A stretch of DNA of 53,607 bases from Firmicutes bacterium HGW-Firmicutes-8 (GCA_002840165.1 PGZN01000011.1:1-53607); one strand, 5' to 3'; positions 7,109-17,203 are shown, numbered from the stretch's first letter. Notes: generated by a model not told the origin, from the letters alone. Numbers and translations are program-made.

Positions 7109-9061
7109 TTACTCAGATATTTTATCCAATTTTTTAGCCTCAGACAGCATCCTAACGAGCATCAGATACATGGCATGGGACCAGGCCAGGGGCACCACCC
7201 AGGCAGTATTACCGGTTACGCGGTCAATCTGTTCCGGTAAAAACCCGAGTGGTGTTCTTTTATCCAATGCCCACTTCAGGTAACCGGCAGCCCTGTTCCA
7301 GTTGCCGCAGGCGGCTTCAAACATCCCCAGCCACAGGGTTGTCACTAACCACGGGTTACCGCCTATATAACAGTCCTGGTTATATCTTTTGATTCCTCCC
7401 GTATTTGGGTTAGTCAGAGTTCTGACGAGATGCCGGACGGTCCCCAGGATTCTTATATCATTCGGCGGGATTACGCCAAAAGGCACTGTCAGTCCAAGCA
7501 GGCTGGCATCGGGGCTGCCGTCTCCGAAAACCTGATATGACACATTCCCTTTAGGGCCTGTAACCTTTCGGACCCGGTCACCGACACCTTCCCTGTTATC
7601 AAACTCGTGCCGTTCTACAGCTACCCATGCCGAACGGATAAACATGTTTAACCCGGGGTCCCAGAAATATTCCAGGATTTTTTTTCGCAGGCCGACAGCG
7701 GTTTCCCGCCACTTGACAGCCAATTCCGGCTGCCCTAAAACCCCGGCCATCCGGCCCGCACCCCTTAAACCGGCATATACGGCTGCGGACGAGTATGCGT
7801 GTTCCCCAAACCGCTCTTCCCATAGATCATATGACAGTTGTGGTAAACCCGCATTTCCGTCGAGAGAGTTCATCAGAAATTCGGCGGCCTTGTTCACAGC
7901 AGGCCAGATTTCCTCAACGAAATCACTATCTGAAGTTGCTTCAAAATACTCACTGATACCCCACAGGACAGTCCCTGTTTCATCTATCTGGTAACCCCAT
8001 CCGGGGGCCAGATCCCCGCTGGTGTACTGCCTTTGCGGCCATCCTCCGCCGGGGTCCTGGTGATCAGCCGCCCACCGGTAAAAGTCCCGGGCATATTCCG
8101 GGTATCCCGCTTTCAACATGGCATGGGCGATAAAAGCTCCATCCCTGGCCCAGCAGTAAGCGTAACCTCCACTATGGCTGTATGATTCATCAAACTCAGG
8201 GGCTGCTATAATCCCACCGGTCTCACGGTTCATTAACAGTTTACTGACCATCACCGAACGCTTAAAAAGTTGTTCTACGCCCCGACCGGCCTCAACAGGT
8301 AAACAACCCTTCTTAAGGTAAGCTTCCCAAAACGACGTCGTTTCTTTCAATAAACCGTCCCAACCGTGCCTCCTGGCGTAAAAAACATTCTCCTGCACCT
8401 GTTCCCTTGTCCTGCCAGCGGCGAGGAAGATTGCTACAATCTTGTCCTGACCCGGTTCAATCATGCCCAAATCCCAAACCTGGCGCCCACCCGGGGACAG
8501 GGCAATGCTGTTTCCGTTCAAATTACCGTAAAGACTGTCCTCACCACCGCAGCCGCATTGAAAGGCGGTTGGGACCAAGTTGCCGGCCACAGCAAACCAG
8601 GTATCCCGCCGGTAGTGCAGCAGGGTATCATGCTCAAGGTCAAAACAGTTAGAATTGTAAAGACGACTTTCGTCAAGGTAAAGGGAAGCAAAGTACAGAA
8701 AAACTAACGGTAACGGATAAATCGACGTGTTTTTCATCTTATAATACCGAACCAAAATATCCCGGTCAGGGACGACAAAATCCAGCATTGTGATATGCAG
8801 GTTTTTATCTTCCGCCCAGGACTCCGTTTTCAGGATATTCGAATCACTTACATACTCCTGGGAATGGGCCCAGCCTTCATTAACATCAAAACGGACGGCC
8901 TTATCCCCGAAGGCGGGGCTTAAAAGGGCCGGCCAGGTATTATTTATATGTTGGGCCGAATCTATATGGGGCCAAAACAGGCGGTACAGTTGACCCTGTG
9001 AACCAAGGGCCGCCAACATCCTGCCATTGCCGATTACGGCTGTGTTGATAAAAGGTTTCAC
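7109..9061 (-). CDS. Glycoside hydrolase family 15 (glucoamylase/trehalase-like)
   Basis: A 650-residue GH15 enzyme. The N-terminal beta-sandwich (about 1-250) is followed by the (alpha/alpha)6 barrel with YCWARDGAFIAHAM, QIDETGTVLWGI, DLWEERFGEHAYSSAA and near the end WVVPLAWSHAMYL. The two acidic regions fit the catalytic acid and base. It releases glucose from the non-reducing ends of maltodextrins or glycogen; a trehalase activity is possible in this family. No signal peptide is visible, so it is cytosolic. The GTG start at 9059-9061 has GGGAGG seven bases upstream. Confidence 0.88.
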   Translation of the reverse strand: MKPFINTAVIGNGRMLAALGSQGQLYRLFWPHIDSAQHINNTWPALLSPAFGDKAVRFDVNEGWAHSQEYVSDSNILKTESWAEDKNLHITMLDFVVPDRDILVRYYKMKNTSIYPLPLVFLYFASLYLDESRLYNSNCFDLEHDTLLHYRRDTWFAVAGNLVPTAFQCGCGGEDSLYGNLNGNSIALSPGGRQVWDLGMIEPGQDKIVAIFLAAGRTREQVQENVFYARRHGWDGLLKETTSFWEAYLKKGCLPVEAGRGVEQLFKRSVMVSKLLMNRETGGIIAAPEFDESYSHSGGYAYCWARDGAFIAHAMLKAGYPEYARDFYRWAADHQDPGGGWPQRQYTSGDLAPGWGYQIDETGTVLWGISEYFEATSDSDFVEEIWPAVNKAAEFLMNSLDGNAGLPQLSYDLWEERFGEHAYSSAAVYAGLRGAGRMAGVLGQPELAVKWRETAVGLRKKILEYFWDPGLNMFIRSAWVAVERHEFDNREGVGDRVRKVTGPKGNVSYQVFGDGSPDASLLGLTVPFGVIPPNDIRILGTVRHLVRTLTNPNTGGIKRYNQDCYIGGNPWLVTTLWLGMFEAACGNWNRAAGYLKWALDKRTPLGFLPEQIDRVTGNTAWVVPLAWSHAMYLMLVRMLSEAKKLDKISE

Positions 9062-9187
9062 GAATTGCCTCCCTTAATTACAGCTTGACTTTTAGCTTCT
9101 GTACCGCCACCCTGACCGTCTTTTTATCAAGCAGGAGTTTGAGAAAAGAACCACTGTTATTTTTCCCTTGGCCAATTCCATATCCCC

Positions 9188-9988
9188 CTATAACAGCACA
9201 TATTTTTCAATCACTTCTGCTACGCCATCATCATTATTTGTACTTGTGACATAATCGGCCTTTTTCTTAACATCTTCCGGGGCATTGCCCATAGCTACAC
9301 CCATCCCGGCAAATTCAATCATGTCCAGGTCGTTGTAGCTGTCACCAAAAGCCATCGTTTCATCCCGGGCGATCCCGCACCTCTCCACTAAAGCCTTTAG
9401 GGCACGCCCTTTGGTAGCCTGGGGGTGCATAAACTCCAGGTAGTTTGGTTTTGATTTGGTGATATAAAGACTTTGGGCAAACTTTTTCTGTAATTCCCCT
9501 TTGAGCCTGTCCAGTAGGCTGGGGTCAGCAATATATAATACCTTTGTGGGGTCGTTCTTCAGAAATTCAAGCAGACTGCCGACCGGGACCATTTCAACTT
9601 GGGCTAGTTTAGCGTACCCCGCGCCCTCAGGGGTTATGCTGTCTATCAAAAGGGTATCGTTAAGGTAAACATTCATGTGCACGCCGGCCTTGTACCCTTC
9701 GGCCAGGACTATTCTGGCAAGGTCGAGAGGGACCGGCCGATCGACTAAAACCTCCCCGGAACAGGAGTTTTTCACAAGCGCCCCCTGATAAGTGATAATC
9801 GGTCCCCCAATGTTCAGGTCGAGGGCCATAGGCAGGGCCGAACGATACATCCGGCCAGTGGCAATTGTCACTATCATGCCCTTTTCAGCGGCTTTTTTCA
9901 AGGCCTGCCTCGTCCTCAGGGAAACCCGCAGGTCGTCATCTAATAGGGTATCATCAAGGTCAACCGCAATCAACTTGAATTGTGGCAA
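9188..9988 (-). CDS. Cof-type HAD-IIB phosphatase
   Basis: A 266-residue haloacid dehalogenase phosphatase. The nucleophile and general acid are D10 and D12 in VDLDDTL; TIATGR, the type IIB cap, and GDSYNDLDMI with VAMGNA near the end complete the Cof family pattern. Substrates in the family are sugar phosphates and flavin or pyridoxal phosphates; the specific one is not predictable. Start TTG at 9986-9988 with GGGAGG about ten bases upstream. It precedes the glucoamylase on the same strand by 126 bp. Confidence 0.88.
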   Translation of the reverse strand: MPQFKLIAVDLDDTLLDDDLRVSLRTRQALKKAAEKGMIVTIATGRMYRSALPMALDLNIGGPIITYQGALVKNSCSGEVLVDRPVPLDLARIVLAEGYKAGVHMNVYLNDTLLIDSITPEGAGYAKLAQVEMVPVGSLLEFLKNDPTKVLYIADPSLLDRLKGELQKKFAQSLYITKSKPNYLEFMHPQATKGRALKALVERCGIARDETMAFGDSYNDLDMIEFAGMGVAMGNAPEDVKKKADYVTSTNNDDGVAEVIEKYVLL

Positions 9989-10052
9989 TTATATTGTACC
10001 TCCCGAAAAACCTTGTTTTGTCTTTTTTTTCTTTTTCTTTTTTTCGCTCCCC

Positions 10053-10112
10053 ACTAGCAACTAGGAACTAGCAACTAGCAACTAGCAACTAGCAACTAGC
10101 AACTAGCAACTA
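10053..10112. repeat. Seven-base tandem array AGCAACT
   Basis: Eight or so units of AGCAACT (one AGGAACT). The final TAG of the next gene (10110-10112) is part of the array, whose CTAG junction supplies a stop in one frame per unit. A pyrimidine-rich tract lies at 10017-10046. Confidence 0.9.
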
Positions 10113-10484
10113 TTTGTCCCCCGAATGGTCCAGAATAACCGCACTTAACAAGCCGCTGACTATAGTCAGGACAATGGAACCGAAAAAGGCTGCCCAGAAG
10201 CCGGATACTGTAAATCCGTTGACTACTGACCTGACAATGAGCAGCATCAGGGCATTAACTACCAGCGTAAAAAAACCAAGGGTTAAGATGTTCAGAGGCA
10301 ACGTAAAAAACAGTACTATTGGCCGGATTATGGCATTAATAACCCCCAGTACAAGAGCGGCTATTAAGGCGGCGCCGAAACTCCTGATTTGGATTCCCGG
10401 CATCAGCCAGGCCGTAAACAGCAGCGCTAAGGAATTAAGCAGCCAACGCAACGCTAATCCTCGCATAGCAATCCCCTTTCTCAT
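10110..10484 (-). CDS. Phage holin family 4-like membrane protein (PF04020-like)
   Basis: A 124-residue integral membrane protein with four hydrophobic segments (about 12-28, 35-55, 58-85, 95-118) and the inter-helix region GVINAIIRPIVLFFTLPLN, diagnostic of the family widespread in bacterial chromosomes. Despite the name it is usually not prophage-borne, and no phage genes are near. Function unknown. The ATG at 10482-10484 has a weak AAGG; an internal ATG at 10464-10466 has a better AAGGGG. The stop is supplied by the tandem array. Confidence 0.85.
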   Translation of the reverse strand: MRKGIAMRGLALRWLLNSLALLFTAWLMPGIQIRSFGAALIAALVLGVINAIIRPIVLFFTLPLNILTLGFFTLVVNALMLLIVRSVVNGFTVSGFWAAFFGSIVLTIVSGLLSAVILDHSGDK

Positions 10485-10511
10485 ATTATTACCTTATTCT
10501 ATATAATACCA

Positions 10512-10546
10512 CAAAAATTGCCTGTTTCCTGTAAGGAACCAGGCAA
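10512..10546 (-). terminator. Intrinsic terminator of uvrC
   Basis: On the minus strand TTGCCTG and TTCCT pair with AGGAA and CAGGCAA around a short loop, followed by TTTTTG. It lies four bases after the uvrC stop codon. Confidence 0.85.
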
Positions 10547-10549
10547 AAC

Positions 10550-12406
10550 CTACTCTTCCTGTTGAAAAAACTCGTATACTGCATCTGCCACCGCCCCGGT
10601 TATTCCCGGTACTTCTGCCAAATCGTCAACCGTCGCCTTCCTTAGGGCCGCCATAGTACGGAAGTGCTCGACCAAAGCCTTGCGGCGTTTGGGGCCTACC
10701 CCTGGGATATCATCAAGGATTGACTTCAGTGACCGCTTTCCTCTTAAGTTCCGATGATAAGCGACCGCAAACCGGTGGGCCTCATCTCTTATTCTCTGAA
10801 TGAGGTAAAGACTTTCCGAATTCCGCGGCAGGACTATGGGGTCCGGACTGCCCTCACCATACAGGTATTCATGTTCTTTCGCCAAACCGAAGGTAGCTAT
10901 GGGGTCGAAACCAAGTTCCCGCATAGCTTCCCGGGCCGCGCTTAACTGACCTTTGCCCCCGTCAATAATAACCAGCGAAGGCAGTTCGGCAAACTTGGCT
11001 TTAGCCTTATCGAGCCGGCCCTCCCCGATAGCCGCCGTTTCCTTTAAAGCCCGGCTGAAACGCCGCCTGATGACCTCCTGCATACTGGCGAAATCATTGG
11101 GGCCTTCCACTGTTTTTATCCGAAACCTCCGGTAGCGGTCATTCCGGGGTTTTCCATCGACAAATACGACCATTGAACCTACCGATTCGGCGCCCTGAAT
11201 ATTCGAGATGTCATAACACTCTATCCGCCTTGGCGGCTGGTTTAAGTGCAGGAATTCCCGCAGCCCCAGCAGGGCCCCTTCAATCCTGGCTTTGGCCTGC
11301 TCCTCCCGGGCCCGGTGCTGGGCCAGTTCTTCCGCCGCGTTTTTGGCCGCCATTTTTAGGAGCTTAGCCTTCTCACCGCGTACCGGCACTCTAAAACGCA
11401 CCCGGCCTCCCCGCCTCCGTTCCAGCCAGGTCGTAATCACTGTCAATTCCGTCAAATCAGCGGCCAGCAAAATCTCCCCCGGAACATGTTCAGCCTGATT
11501 ATAGTACTGCTTAACAAAAGCTGTCAGGACCTCACTGTCATCCATCCCGGAGGTCTCCTCCAGGATGAAGTGTTCCCGGCCCAAAAGCTTGCCGCCCCTG
11601 ATGAAAAACACCACCACACAGGAGACCTCTCCCTCCCGGAACATCGCCATGACATCCTGGTCAGCCGCATCAAGAGATACGATCTTCTGTTTTTCCACAA
11701 CCTTCTCGACCGCCTTAATCCGGTCTCTTAAAGCAGCCGCCCGCTCGAAATCAAGGTTGGCTGAAGCCTCATCCATTTTTCCGGTCAGCTGTTTGACGAG
11801 GTCCTCCTGCTTTCCCCCCAGAAACAGGCAGACATCCTTAATCATATCACTATAGCTTTCGGCGTCAACCTTCCCCGTACAGGGGGCCAGGCACCGCTTG
11901 ATATGGTAGTTAAGACACGGCCGTTTCTGCCCTGCCACCGATTTCTGCCGGCACATCCGCAGAGGGAAAATGCTTTTTAACAGGCTCAGGGTTTCCCTGA
12001 CAGCCCCAACATCGGTATAAGGCCCATAATAACGCGCCCCGTCCCGGATGACCCTCCTCGTCATAAAAACCCGCGGGTATTTTTCGTCAAGGGTCACCTT
12101 CAGGTAGGGGTAGCTTTTATCATCCATTAACCTGACATTATATCTGGGGCGATGCTTTTTAATCAGGTTGCATTCCAGGATAAGAGCCTCTACTTCCGAA
12201 TCTGTAAGAATATAATCGAAATCGGCAATCTGGTTGACGAGGTTGGCAGTTTTGGGGTCAGGATGCCGGGATGAGCGAAAATAAGACCTCACCCTGTTCT
12301 TTAATGATACAGCCTTACCCACATACAGAACTTCCCCGGCCTCGTTTTTCATCATGTAAATACCGGGCTTATCCGGTAACCGCTTTAGTTTTTCGGCCAG
12401 CGCCAT
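10550..12406 (-). CDS. uvrC: UvrABC system protein C
   Basis: Dual-incision nuclease of nucleotide excision repair, about 618 residues. The N-terminal GIY-YIG domain has GIYMMKN and LYVGKA. A cysteine cluster, a UVR motif (about 200-235), the RNase H-like endonuclease domain (CYDISNIQG, then [13 protein letters not shown]) and C-terminal helix-hairpin-helix repeats ([12 protein letters not shown]) follow in the usual order. I prefer the ATG at 12404-12406, which has GGAG ten bases upstream, over the GTG nine bases earlier. It overlaps the 3' end of uvrA by 38 bp, indicating translational coupling, and ends in a good terminator. Confidence 0.97.
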   Translation of the reverse strand: MALAEKLKRLPDKPGIYMMKNEAGEVLYVGKAVSLKNRVRSYFRSSRHPDPKTANLVNQIADFDYILTDSEVEALILECNLIKKHRPRYNVRLMDDKSYPYLKVTLDEKYPRVFMTRRVIRDGARYYGPYTDVGAVRETLSLLKSIFPLRMCRQKSVAGQKRPCLNYHIKRCLAPCTGKVDAESYSDMIKDVCLFLGGKQEDLVKQLTGKMDEASANLDFERAAALRDRIKAVEKVVEKQKIVSLDAADQDVMAMFREGEVSCVVVFFIRGGKLLGREHFILEETSGMDDSEVLTAFVKQYYNQAEHVPGEILLAADLTELTVITTWLERRRGGRVRFRVPVRGEKAKLLKMAAKNAAEELAQHRAREEQAKARIEGALLGLREFLHLNQPPRRIECYDISNIQGAESVGSMVVFVDGKPRNDRYRRFRIKTVEGPNDFASMQEVIRRRFSRALKETAAIGEGRLDKAKAKFAELPSLVIIDGGKGQLSAAREAMRELGFDPIATFGLAKEHEYLYGEGSPDPIVLPRNSESLYLIQRIRDEAHRFAVAYHRNLRGKRSLKSILDDIPGVGPKRRKALVEHFRTMAALRKATVDDLAEVPGITGAVADAVYEFFQQEE

Positions 12407-15227
12407 TCTTTTCACGCTCCAGTACCTGGTTTAAAAAATGTCCGGTATAAGAGGCAGGGATAGCGGCCACCTCTTCCGGTGTCCCGACTGCCACAACGGT
12501 TCCGCCCATGTCCCCGCCCTCGGGACCCAGGTCGATGATATAATCAGCCGTTTTGATTACATCAAGGTTATGCTCGATAACTACCACCGTGTCACCTGCT
12601 TCAACCAGGCGGTCTAAGACTCCCAGCAGTTTTTTGATGTCCGCTATATGAAGTCCGGTGGTGGGTTCGTCCAGGATATAGAGGGTCTTGCCGTTGCTCC
12701 GGCGGCTTAATTCAGTGGCCAGTTTGACGCGCTGGGCTTCACCGCCCGACAGAGTAGTAGCGGGTTGGCCGAGCCTGATATAGCCAAGCCCGACATCCTG
12801 AATTGTCTTAAGCTTCCGGTATATTTTCGGGATATTTTTAAAGAACTCAACTGCTTCATCTACTATCATATCCAGGACATCAGAAATAGTTTTGCCCTTG
12901 TATCTTACCTCCAGGGTCTCCCTGTTGTACCTCTTGCCTTTACATACCTCACACTGGACATAAACATCAGGCAAAAAGTGCATCTCGATCTTGATAATCC
13001 CGTCACCGCGGCAGGCCTCACAACGGCCCCCCTTAACATTAAAACTGAAACGGCCGGCTTTGTAGCCGCGCATCTTGGACTCAGGGGTCCCGGAGTATAT
13101 CTCCCTGATCGCGTCAAATACCCCCGTGTAGGTGGCCGGGTTCGACCGCGGGGTCCGGCCGATCGGTGACTGGTCAATATTTATCACCTTATCCAGGTGG
13201 TTCAGCCCCTTGATATTCCTGTGTTCACCAGGCCTGTCCTTAGCCCTGTGCAGGTCCCTGGCCAACCGTTTGTATAGTATTTCATTAATCAGGGTGCTCT
13301 TCCCGCTGCCGGAAACTCCGGTCACACAGACAAATACCCCCAGAGGCAGCCTGACATCAATACTCTTTAAGTTATTTTCGGCAGCCCCTTCTATTTCAAG
13401 CCAGTTGCCATTTGGCTGTCTCCTGAAAACAGGGAGCGCAATCTTCTTTTTCCCGCTCAAATACTGGCCGGTGACAGACTTCTTGGAGGCTATGATATCA
13501 TTCACCGTGCCCTGGGCCACCACATGGCCTCCGTGTTCCCCGGCCCCCGGGCCGATATCGATAATATGGTCAGCGGCCAGCATAGTCTCTTCATCGTGCT
13601 CCACAACAATCAGGGTATTTCCCAGGTCGCGCAGGCTTTCCAGAGTCCGGATAAGCCTTTGGTTGTCCCGCTGGTGCAGGCCGATACTGGGCTCATCAAG
13701 AATATAGAGCACCCCGACGAGGCTGGAGCCAATCTGCGTAGCCAGCCTGATACGCTGGGACTCACCACCGGCCAGGGTCCCGGCAGCCCGGTCCAGGGAC
13801 AGGTAATCCAGCCCCACATTAACGAGAAAACCCAGACGTTCTCTGATTTCTTTCATTACCTGACGGCTGATTATAGACTCCCTTTCGGTAAGAACCAGTG
13901 CCTGAAAAAACTTGAGGGCCTCTTTCACTGTCAGTCTCGTCACTTCATAAATAGACAGGCAGCCCACCTTAACGGCCAGGCTTTCCGGCTTCAGTCTGGC
14001 CCCCTGGCACTTGGGACAAAGGCTGCTGCTCATAAATGACTCTATTTCTTCTCTCATCCATTCGGAATTTGTTTCCCGATAGCGGCGGGACAAGTTTTTG
14101 ACAACCCCTTCAAAGGGCGCCTGAAACACGTGGCTGCGGTCTTCCCGGGTAAAACGGAAGTTCAGCTTCCGGTCACCTGTCCCGTAAAGGACAGCATTCA
14201 GCTGTTCCTCGGAAAGTTCATTGATCGGCGTATCCACACTGAAGCCGTATGCCTCACCCAGATTGGCCAGGGCCTGAAAATACCAGCTGGTATTAGAACT
14301 CCACGGCGCAACTGCCCCCCCGGCGATAGATTTTGTTTTGTCCGGAATGACCCGGTCGGGGTCAATCTCCATTTTAGTCCCCAAACCACTGCACTCCGGG
14401 CATGCCCCATAGGGGTTATTGAAAGAAAACATGCGGGGAGATATTTCCTCCATACTGAGCCCGCATTCGGTACAGGCAAAGTTCTGGCTGAAGACGAGCT
14501 CTTTCCCGTCAACGAGGTCAAGCAGCACAGTGCCGCCGGCCAGGTTAAGGGCCAACTCGATGGAATCCGCCAGGCGCGAAGCCGCGTCCGGCCGGACAAC
14601 TACCCGGTCTACAACAACTTCGATACTGTGTTTTTTATTCTTGTCCAACAAAATTTCATCGGTAATTTCCCGCATTTCCCCATTAACGCGCACCCGTACA
14701 TAACCGTTTTTCCGGATATCTTCGAAGACCTTGACATGCTCGCCCTTGCGTCCCTTGACAAGCGGGGCCAGGATCTGGACCCGCGTACCTTCCGGCAGGC
14801 CGAGTAAACTATCAACGATCTGTTCCACCGTCTGCTGGGATATGGGCCTGCCGCACTGCGGGCAGTGAGGATGCCCAATCCGGGCAAACAGCAGCCTGAG
14901 GTAGTCATAGACCTCGGTTACGGTACCCACAGTTGACCGCGGGTTGCGGCCGGTCGTCTTCTGGTCAATGGAAATGGCCGGGGAAAGTCCCTCGATGTAA
15001 TCTACATCCGGTTTGTCCATCTGGCCCAGGAACTGCCTGGCATAAGCCGACAGTGATTCCACATACCTCCTCTGACCTTCGGCATAGATAGTATCAAAAG
15101 CCAGGGAGGATTTCCCCGACCCGGAAAGCCCCGTAATAACGACGAACTTGTCCCGGGGGATAGCCACATCAATATTCTTCAGGTTATGCACCCTGGCGCC
15201 TTTTACGATAATTTTGTCTTTTGCCAT
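12369..15227 (-). CDS. uvrA: UvrABC system protein A
   Basis: Damage-recognition ATPase of excision repair, 952 residues, the normal length. Two ABC modules are visible: Walker [15 protein letters not shown] near residue 31 and [10 protein letters not shown] near 640, each with an inserted zinc module (CPQCGRP, CTECGLS..CPECSG, and [17 protein letters not shown]), signature motifs [11 protein letters not shown] and [11 protein letters not shown], and Walker B LYILDEP twice. The ATG at 15225-15227 has GGAGGTCAAA. A seven-base tandem array lies just upstream of the start, where a promoter or uvrB would be expected. Confidence 0.98.
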   Translation of the reverse strand: MAKDKIIVKGARVHNLKNIDVAIPRDKFVVITGLSGSGKSSLAFDTIYAEGQRRYVESLSAYARQFLGQMDKPDVDYIEGLSPAISIDQKTTGRNPRSTVGTVTEVYDYLRLLFARIGHPHCPQCGRPISQQTVEQIVDSLLGLPEGTRVQILAPLVKGRKGEHVKVFEDIRKNGYVRVRVNGEMREITDEILLDKNKKHSIEVVVDRVVVRPDAASRLADSIELALNLAGGTVLLDLVDGKELVFSQNFACTECGLSMEEISPRMFSFNNPYGACPECSGLGTKMEIDPDRVIPDKTKSIAGGAVAPWSSNTSWYFQALANLGEAYGFSVDTPINELSEEQLNAVLYGTGDRKLNFRFTREDRSHVFQAPFEGVVKNLSRRYRETNSEWMREEIESFMSSSLCPKCQGARLKPESLAVKVGCLSIYEVTRLTVKEALKFFQALVLTERESIISRQVMKEIRERLGFLVNVGLDYLSLDRAAGTLAGGESQRIRLATQIGSSLVGVLYILDEPSIGLHQRDNQRLIRTLESLRDLGNTLIVVEHDEETMLAADHIIDIGPGAGEHGGHVVAQGTVNDIIASKKSVTGQYLSGKKKIALPVFRRQPNGNWLEIEGAAENNLKSIDVRLPLGVFVCVTGVSGSGKSTLINEILYKRLARDLHRAKDRPGEHRNIKGLNHLDKVINIDQSPIGRTPRSNPATYTGVFDAIREIYSGTPESKMRGYKAGRFSFNVKGGRCEACRGDGIIKIEMHFLPDVYVQCEVCKGKRYNRETLEVRYKGKTISDVLDMIVDEAVEFFKNIPKIYRKLKTIQDVGLGYIRLGQPATTLSGGEAQRVKLATELSRRSNGKTLYILDEPTTGLHIADIKKLLGVLDRLVEAGDTVVVIEHNLDVIKTADYIIDLGPEGGDMGGTVVAVGTPEEVAAIPASYTGHFLNQVLEREKNGAGRKTKAVTG

Positions 15228-15246
15228 TTTGACCTCCGAAGAAAAA

Positions 15247-15305
15247 GTTGTCAGTTGACAGTTGTCAGTTGACAGTTGTCAGTTGACAGTTGTCAGTTGA
15301 CAGTA
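15247..15305. repeat. Heptamer-derived tandem array upstream of uvrA
   Basis: Alternating AGTTGTC and AGTTGAC units (four 14-base periods), the reverse complement of the GTCAACT word. It starts 19 bases upstream of the uvrA start codon, inside the uvrA leader. Confidence 0.9.
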
Positions 15306-16118
15306 GTTTGGTGATTCATAGTCTAAAAGAAATCACAGAGTACCTAGCGCAGCAAAGCTGCAATCAAATTTAAAAAATCAACCGCGGAGAACGCGGAGAT
15401 GTAAGATTCACATGTAGCCGGAGAGCGCGGAGAGGGAACTCTTTGTACTACTGTTTCGTGAAAGTTTGCCAAAAAAACTAAGTTTTATTCTTTTTAACCA
15501 CGGATAACACTGATGAACACGGATATGGCGCGGATGGACACTGATTTGGATGCCGAGTATTTAGGAGCAAAAACAAATATTTTAATAAAACAAAAAACAG
15601 TCTCCGGTCATTCAAGTTTACTTTATACCCTTTGACCACAGAGGAATGCTTATGGGCCTTTGTGTTAAAGAAAGCATTTCTGCCTGAATTTGAAGCAAGT
15701 AAGAAAGCAGGATTTGGGGCATCCGGGTGGTAAGTCTTTATATTTATTTTTCTCCGCGTTACTCCGTTATCTCCGCGAACTCCGTGTCTTCTTTTGTTTT
15801 CGTTTTTCATCTTCTGATGTTTACCCCGAAGCGGTATGGAAATTTATTTGGTAAAAATTTTAGTTCAGAGAAAGCTTTGATTCACTGATAAAGAAGAGGG
15901 CACAGAGAGTTAGCATTACTACCTACTCCCGTATTCTAAAATACTTGACGTTTATTGGCTGGTTTAGACTATGTCGGCTTAAAATCATCAAAGAACTTGC
16001 CAATTATGCTGTAATACTTTCGAGAAACATTTGAAAATACCAAAAGCATATTCTCCAAAGAAAATTAAATTTTGTTGAGCATTTTTACTATTCAAAGCTA
16101 AATGGTATCCTTGTTCAT
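15306..16118. other. Repeat-rich intergenic island between uvrA and HEPN-like ORFs
   Basis: About 800 bases with no convincing gene. It holds repeat I (CCTAGCGCAGCAAAGCTGC, 15342-15368), an A-type variant (15380-15435), repeat E (15441-15480), an ACCACGGATAACACTGATG repeat (about 15497-15545) and a B fragment (15630-15665). From about 15830 the sequence turns AT-rich without obvious structure. The 110-codon open frame at 15478-15810 is repeat-derived. Confidence 0.65.
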
Positions 16119-16352
16119 TTATGCTTCCATAAAAGTATATTTTGTTAGTATTTTCTTACGGTCACTTGTCCAATCTTTAGTCTTGTTTCCTTTAATGATG
16201 AAATTATTATGAGTTATGGCATGTCTAACCTCCGAAGCAACTTCAAACCATTCTTCTAAATTTATACTACGATTGTTGTTGACTTGTAAATCATGCACTT
16301 CAGCAGTTACGGTCTTAATGTATTTCCAGTCCCACACTTTGGTAATCATCAT
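16119..16352 (-). CDS. HEPN-like C-terminal fragment or small protein
   Basis: A 77-residue frame containing EVRHAITHNN at 41-50, which fits the HEPN RNase signature R-x4-H (R43, H48) in its commonest form. HEPN proteins act as RNases or as partners of nucleotidyltransferases in toxin-antitoxin and abortive infection systems. The first codons overlap the end of the next gene upstream (16315-16632) in another frame with no clear ribosome binding site, so the two may be one HEPN protein broken by a frameshift near 16340. AT-rich composition and the repeat island suggest acquisition. HEPN assignment rests on this motif only. Confidence 0.45.
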   Translation of the reverse strand: MMITKVWDWKYIKTVTAEVHDLQVNNNRSINLEEWFEVASEVRHAITHNNFIIKGNKTKDWTSDRKKILTKYTFMEA

Positions 16353-16632
16353 CCAATAAATAATCTTTTATATCAACCAATAATGGAGATATATCGGAAT
16401 TCACTTCATAAACATCATATATTTGTTCAATTTCGGTTCTAATCTCTTGGACTTTTCTTAATAATACTGGGTCTTCTATCTTACTGGCAAAGTACTTAAA
16501 GCTTTTTAACAAATGAACAAATTCATAGATAATAGCTGTTTGCATATCAGGATCATCACTTGGACCACACAATTTAAGTCTCTGAATGTCTTCTATAAAA
16601 TTGAGTATGTTTATTCTATCTTTTTCTTGCAT
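16315..16632 (-). CDS. Hypothetical protein, possible N-terminal half of a HEPN protein
   Basis: A 105-residue, mostly helical, acidic protein (opening MQEKDRINILNFIEDIQRLK). I do not recognise a family. It overlaps the following HEPN-motif frame by 38 bp. Read together they would give an all-helical protein of about 180 residues, a normal HEPN length, so a frameshift is the simplest explanation; two translationally coupled genes remain possible. Confidence 0.4.
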   Translation of the reverse strand: MQEKDRINILNFIEDIQRLKLCGPSDDPDMQTAIIYEFVHLLKSFKYFASKIEDPVLLRKVQEIRTEIEQIYDVYEVNSDISPLLVDIKDYLLDDDYQSVGLEIH

Positions 16633-16693
16633 TTAGTTTTTCACCTACAACTTAGCTTAAACTGACCAACCAACGGTCTTGCGACTCCCTATT

Positions 16694-16720
16694 TCCGCGT
16701 CATCCGCGGCTGGTTTTTTG
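16694..16720. repeat. Dispersed repeat A, copy 2
   Basis: TTCCGCGTCATCCGCGGCTG followed by GTTTTTTG, nearly the same as the copy at 365-392. Confidence 0.75.
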
Positions 16721-16730
16721 TTTTATATAA

Positions 16731-16785
16731 TGGGAGTTTGCATAGCAAACTGTCCGACCCCCTCGGAGCCGAAGGCGTAGAGTAA
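16731..16785. repeat. Hairpin-bearing repeat F, copy 2
   Basis: GGGAGTTTGCATAGCAAACTGTCC followed by the CCCCCTCGGAGCC and CGTAGAG parts. It is followed at once by a GTCAACT array. Confidence 0.85.
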
Positions 16786-16791
16786 TGTTTT

Positions 16792-16846
16792 CACTGTCAA
16801 CTGTCAACTGTCAACTGTCAACTGTCAACTGTCAACTGTCAACTGC
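16792..16846. repeat. Seven-base tandem array GTCAACT
   Basis: Seven units of GTCAACT, ending at the TAG stop (16846-16848) of the small membrane protein gene. Confidence 0.9.
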
Positions 16847-17034
16847 TACTTTTTTGGTTCTCTTGCACTGATCAACTTGTCCAGTTTATCAGAAATTTGT
16901 TCTATCCTATTGTCTAATGCCTTTATCTTTTTGTAAATCCAAAAAGGTATTGCCAAAAACATAATCAACACAGCCAAATTAATTAGTTGAAAAAAGAACT
17001 TTCCGAACTCAAATCCCAACGTTTGAAGACCCAA
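16846..17034 (-). CDS. Small membrane protein with C-terminal coiled coil
   Basis: A 62-residue protein: an amphipathic start, one strong transmembrane helix (about residues 14-34) and a charged heptad-like tail (IKALDNRIEQISDKLDKLIS). Start TTG at 17032-17034 with AAGGGGG about eight bases upstream. Similar small coiled-coil membrane proteins are common and uncharacterised in Bacillota. Its stop codon touches a tandem array. Function unknown. Confidence 0.6.
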   Translation of the reverse strand: MGLQTLGFEFGKFFFQLINLAVLIMFLAIPFWIYKKIKALDNRIEQISDKLDKLISAREPKK

Positions 17035-17130
17035 AATTTAACCCCCTTAGACTTACACTGTTTTTTGTCTTACCATTAATCATTATATCAAACATACGTT
17101 CGCAAGGGAAGCGCTAATGTTTTTATCCAA

Positions 17131-17191
17131 TCGAGAGTTTGCACCAGCAAACTCTTCCGCCCCCCCCTCGGAGCCCGAAGGGCATAGAGCA
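17131..17191. repeat. Hairpin-bearing repeat F, copy 3
   Basis: TCGAGAGTTTGCACCAGCAA then CTCTTCCGC, CCCCTCGGAGCCCGAAGGGC and ATAGAGC. The internal arms differ from copies 1 and 2 in ways that keep the GAGTTTGC/GCAAACTC stem. Confidence 0.85.
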
Positions 17192-17203
17192 CTCTCCACT
17201 CCC

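Noticed and set aside
9062-9187. A 28-codon frame starting with ATG after GGGGGAT between the HAD and glucoamylase genes
   Set aside because: Too short and without family features; it may be chance or a remnant.
10110-10484. Prophage suggested by a holin-family protein
   Set aside because: The family is a common chromosomal membrane protein and no other phage gene lies nearby.
15478-15810. 110-codon open frame on the minus strand
   Set aside because: It is composed of dispersed repeats (ACCACGGATAACACTGATG type and B fragments) and translates to the CSSVLSVV-type sequence typical of such repeats; no good ribosome binding site.
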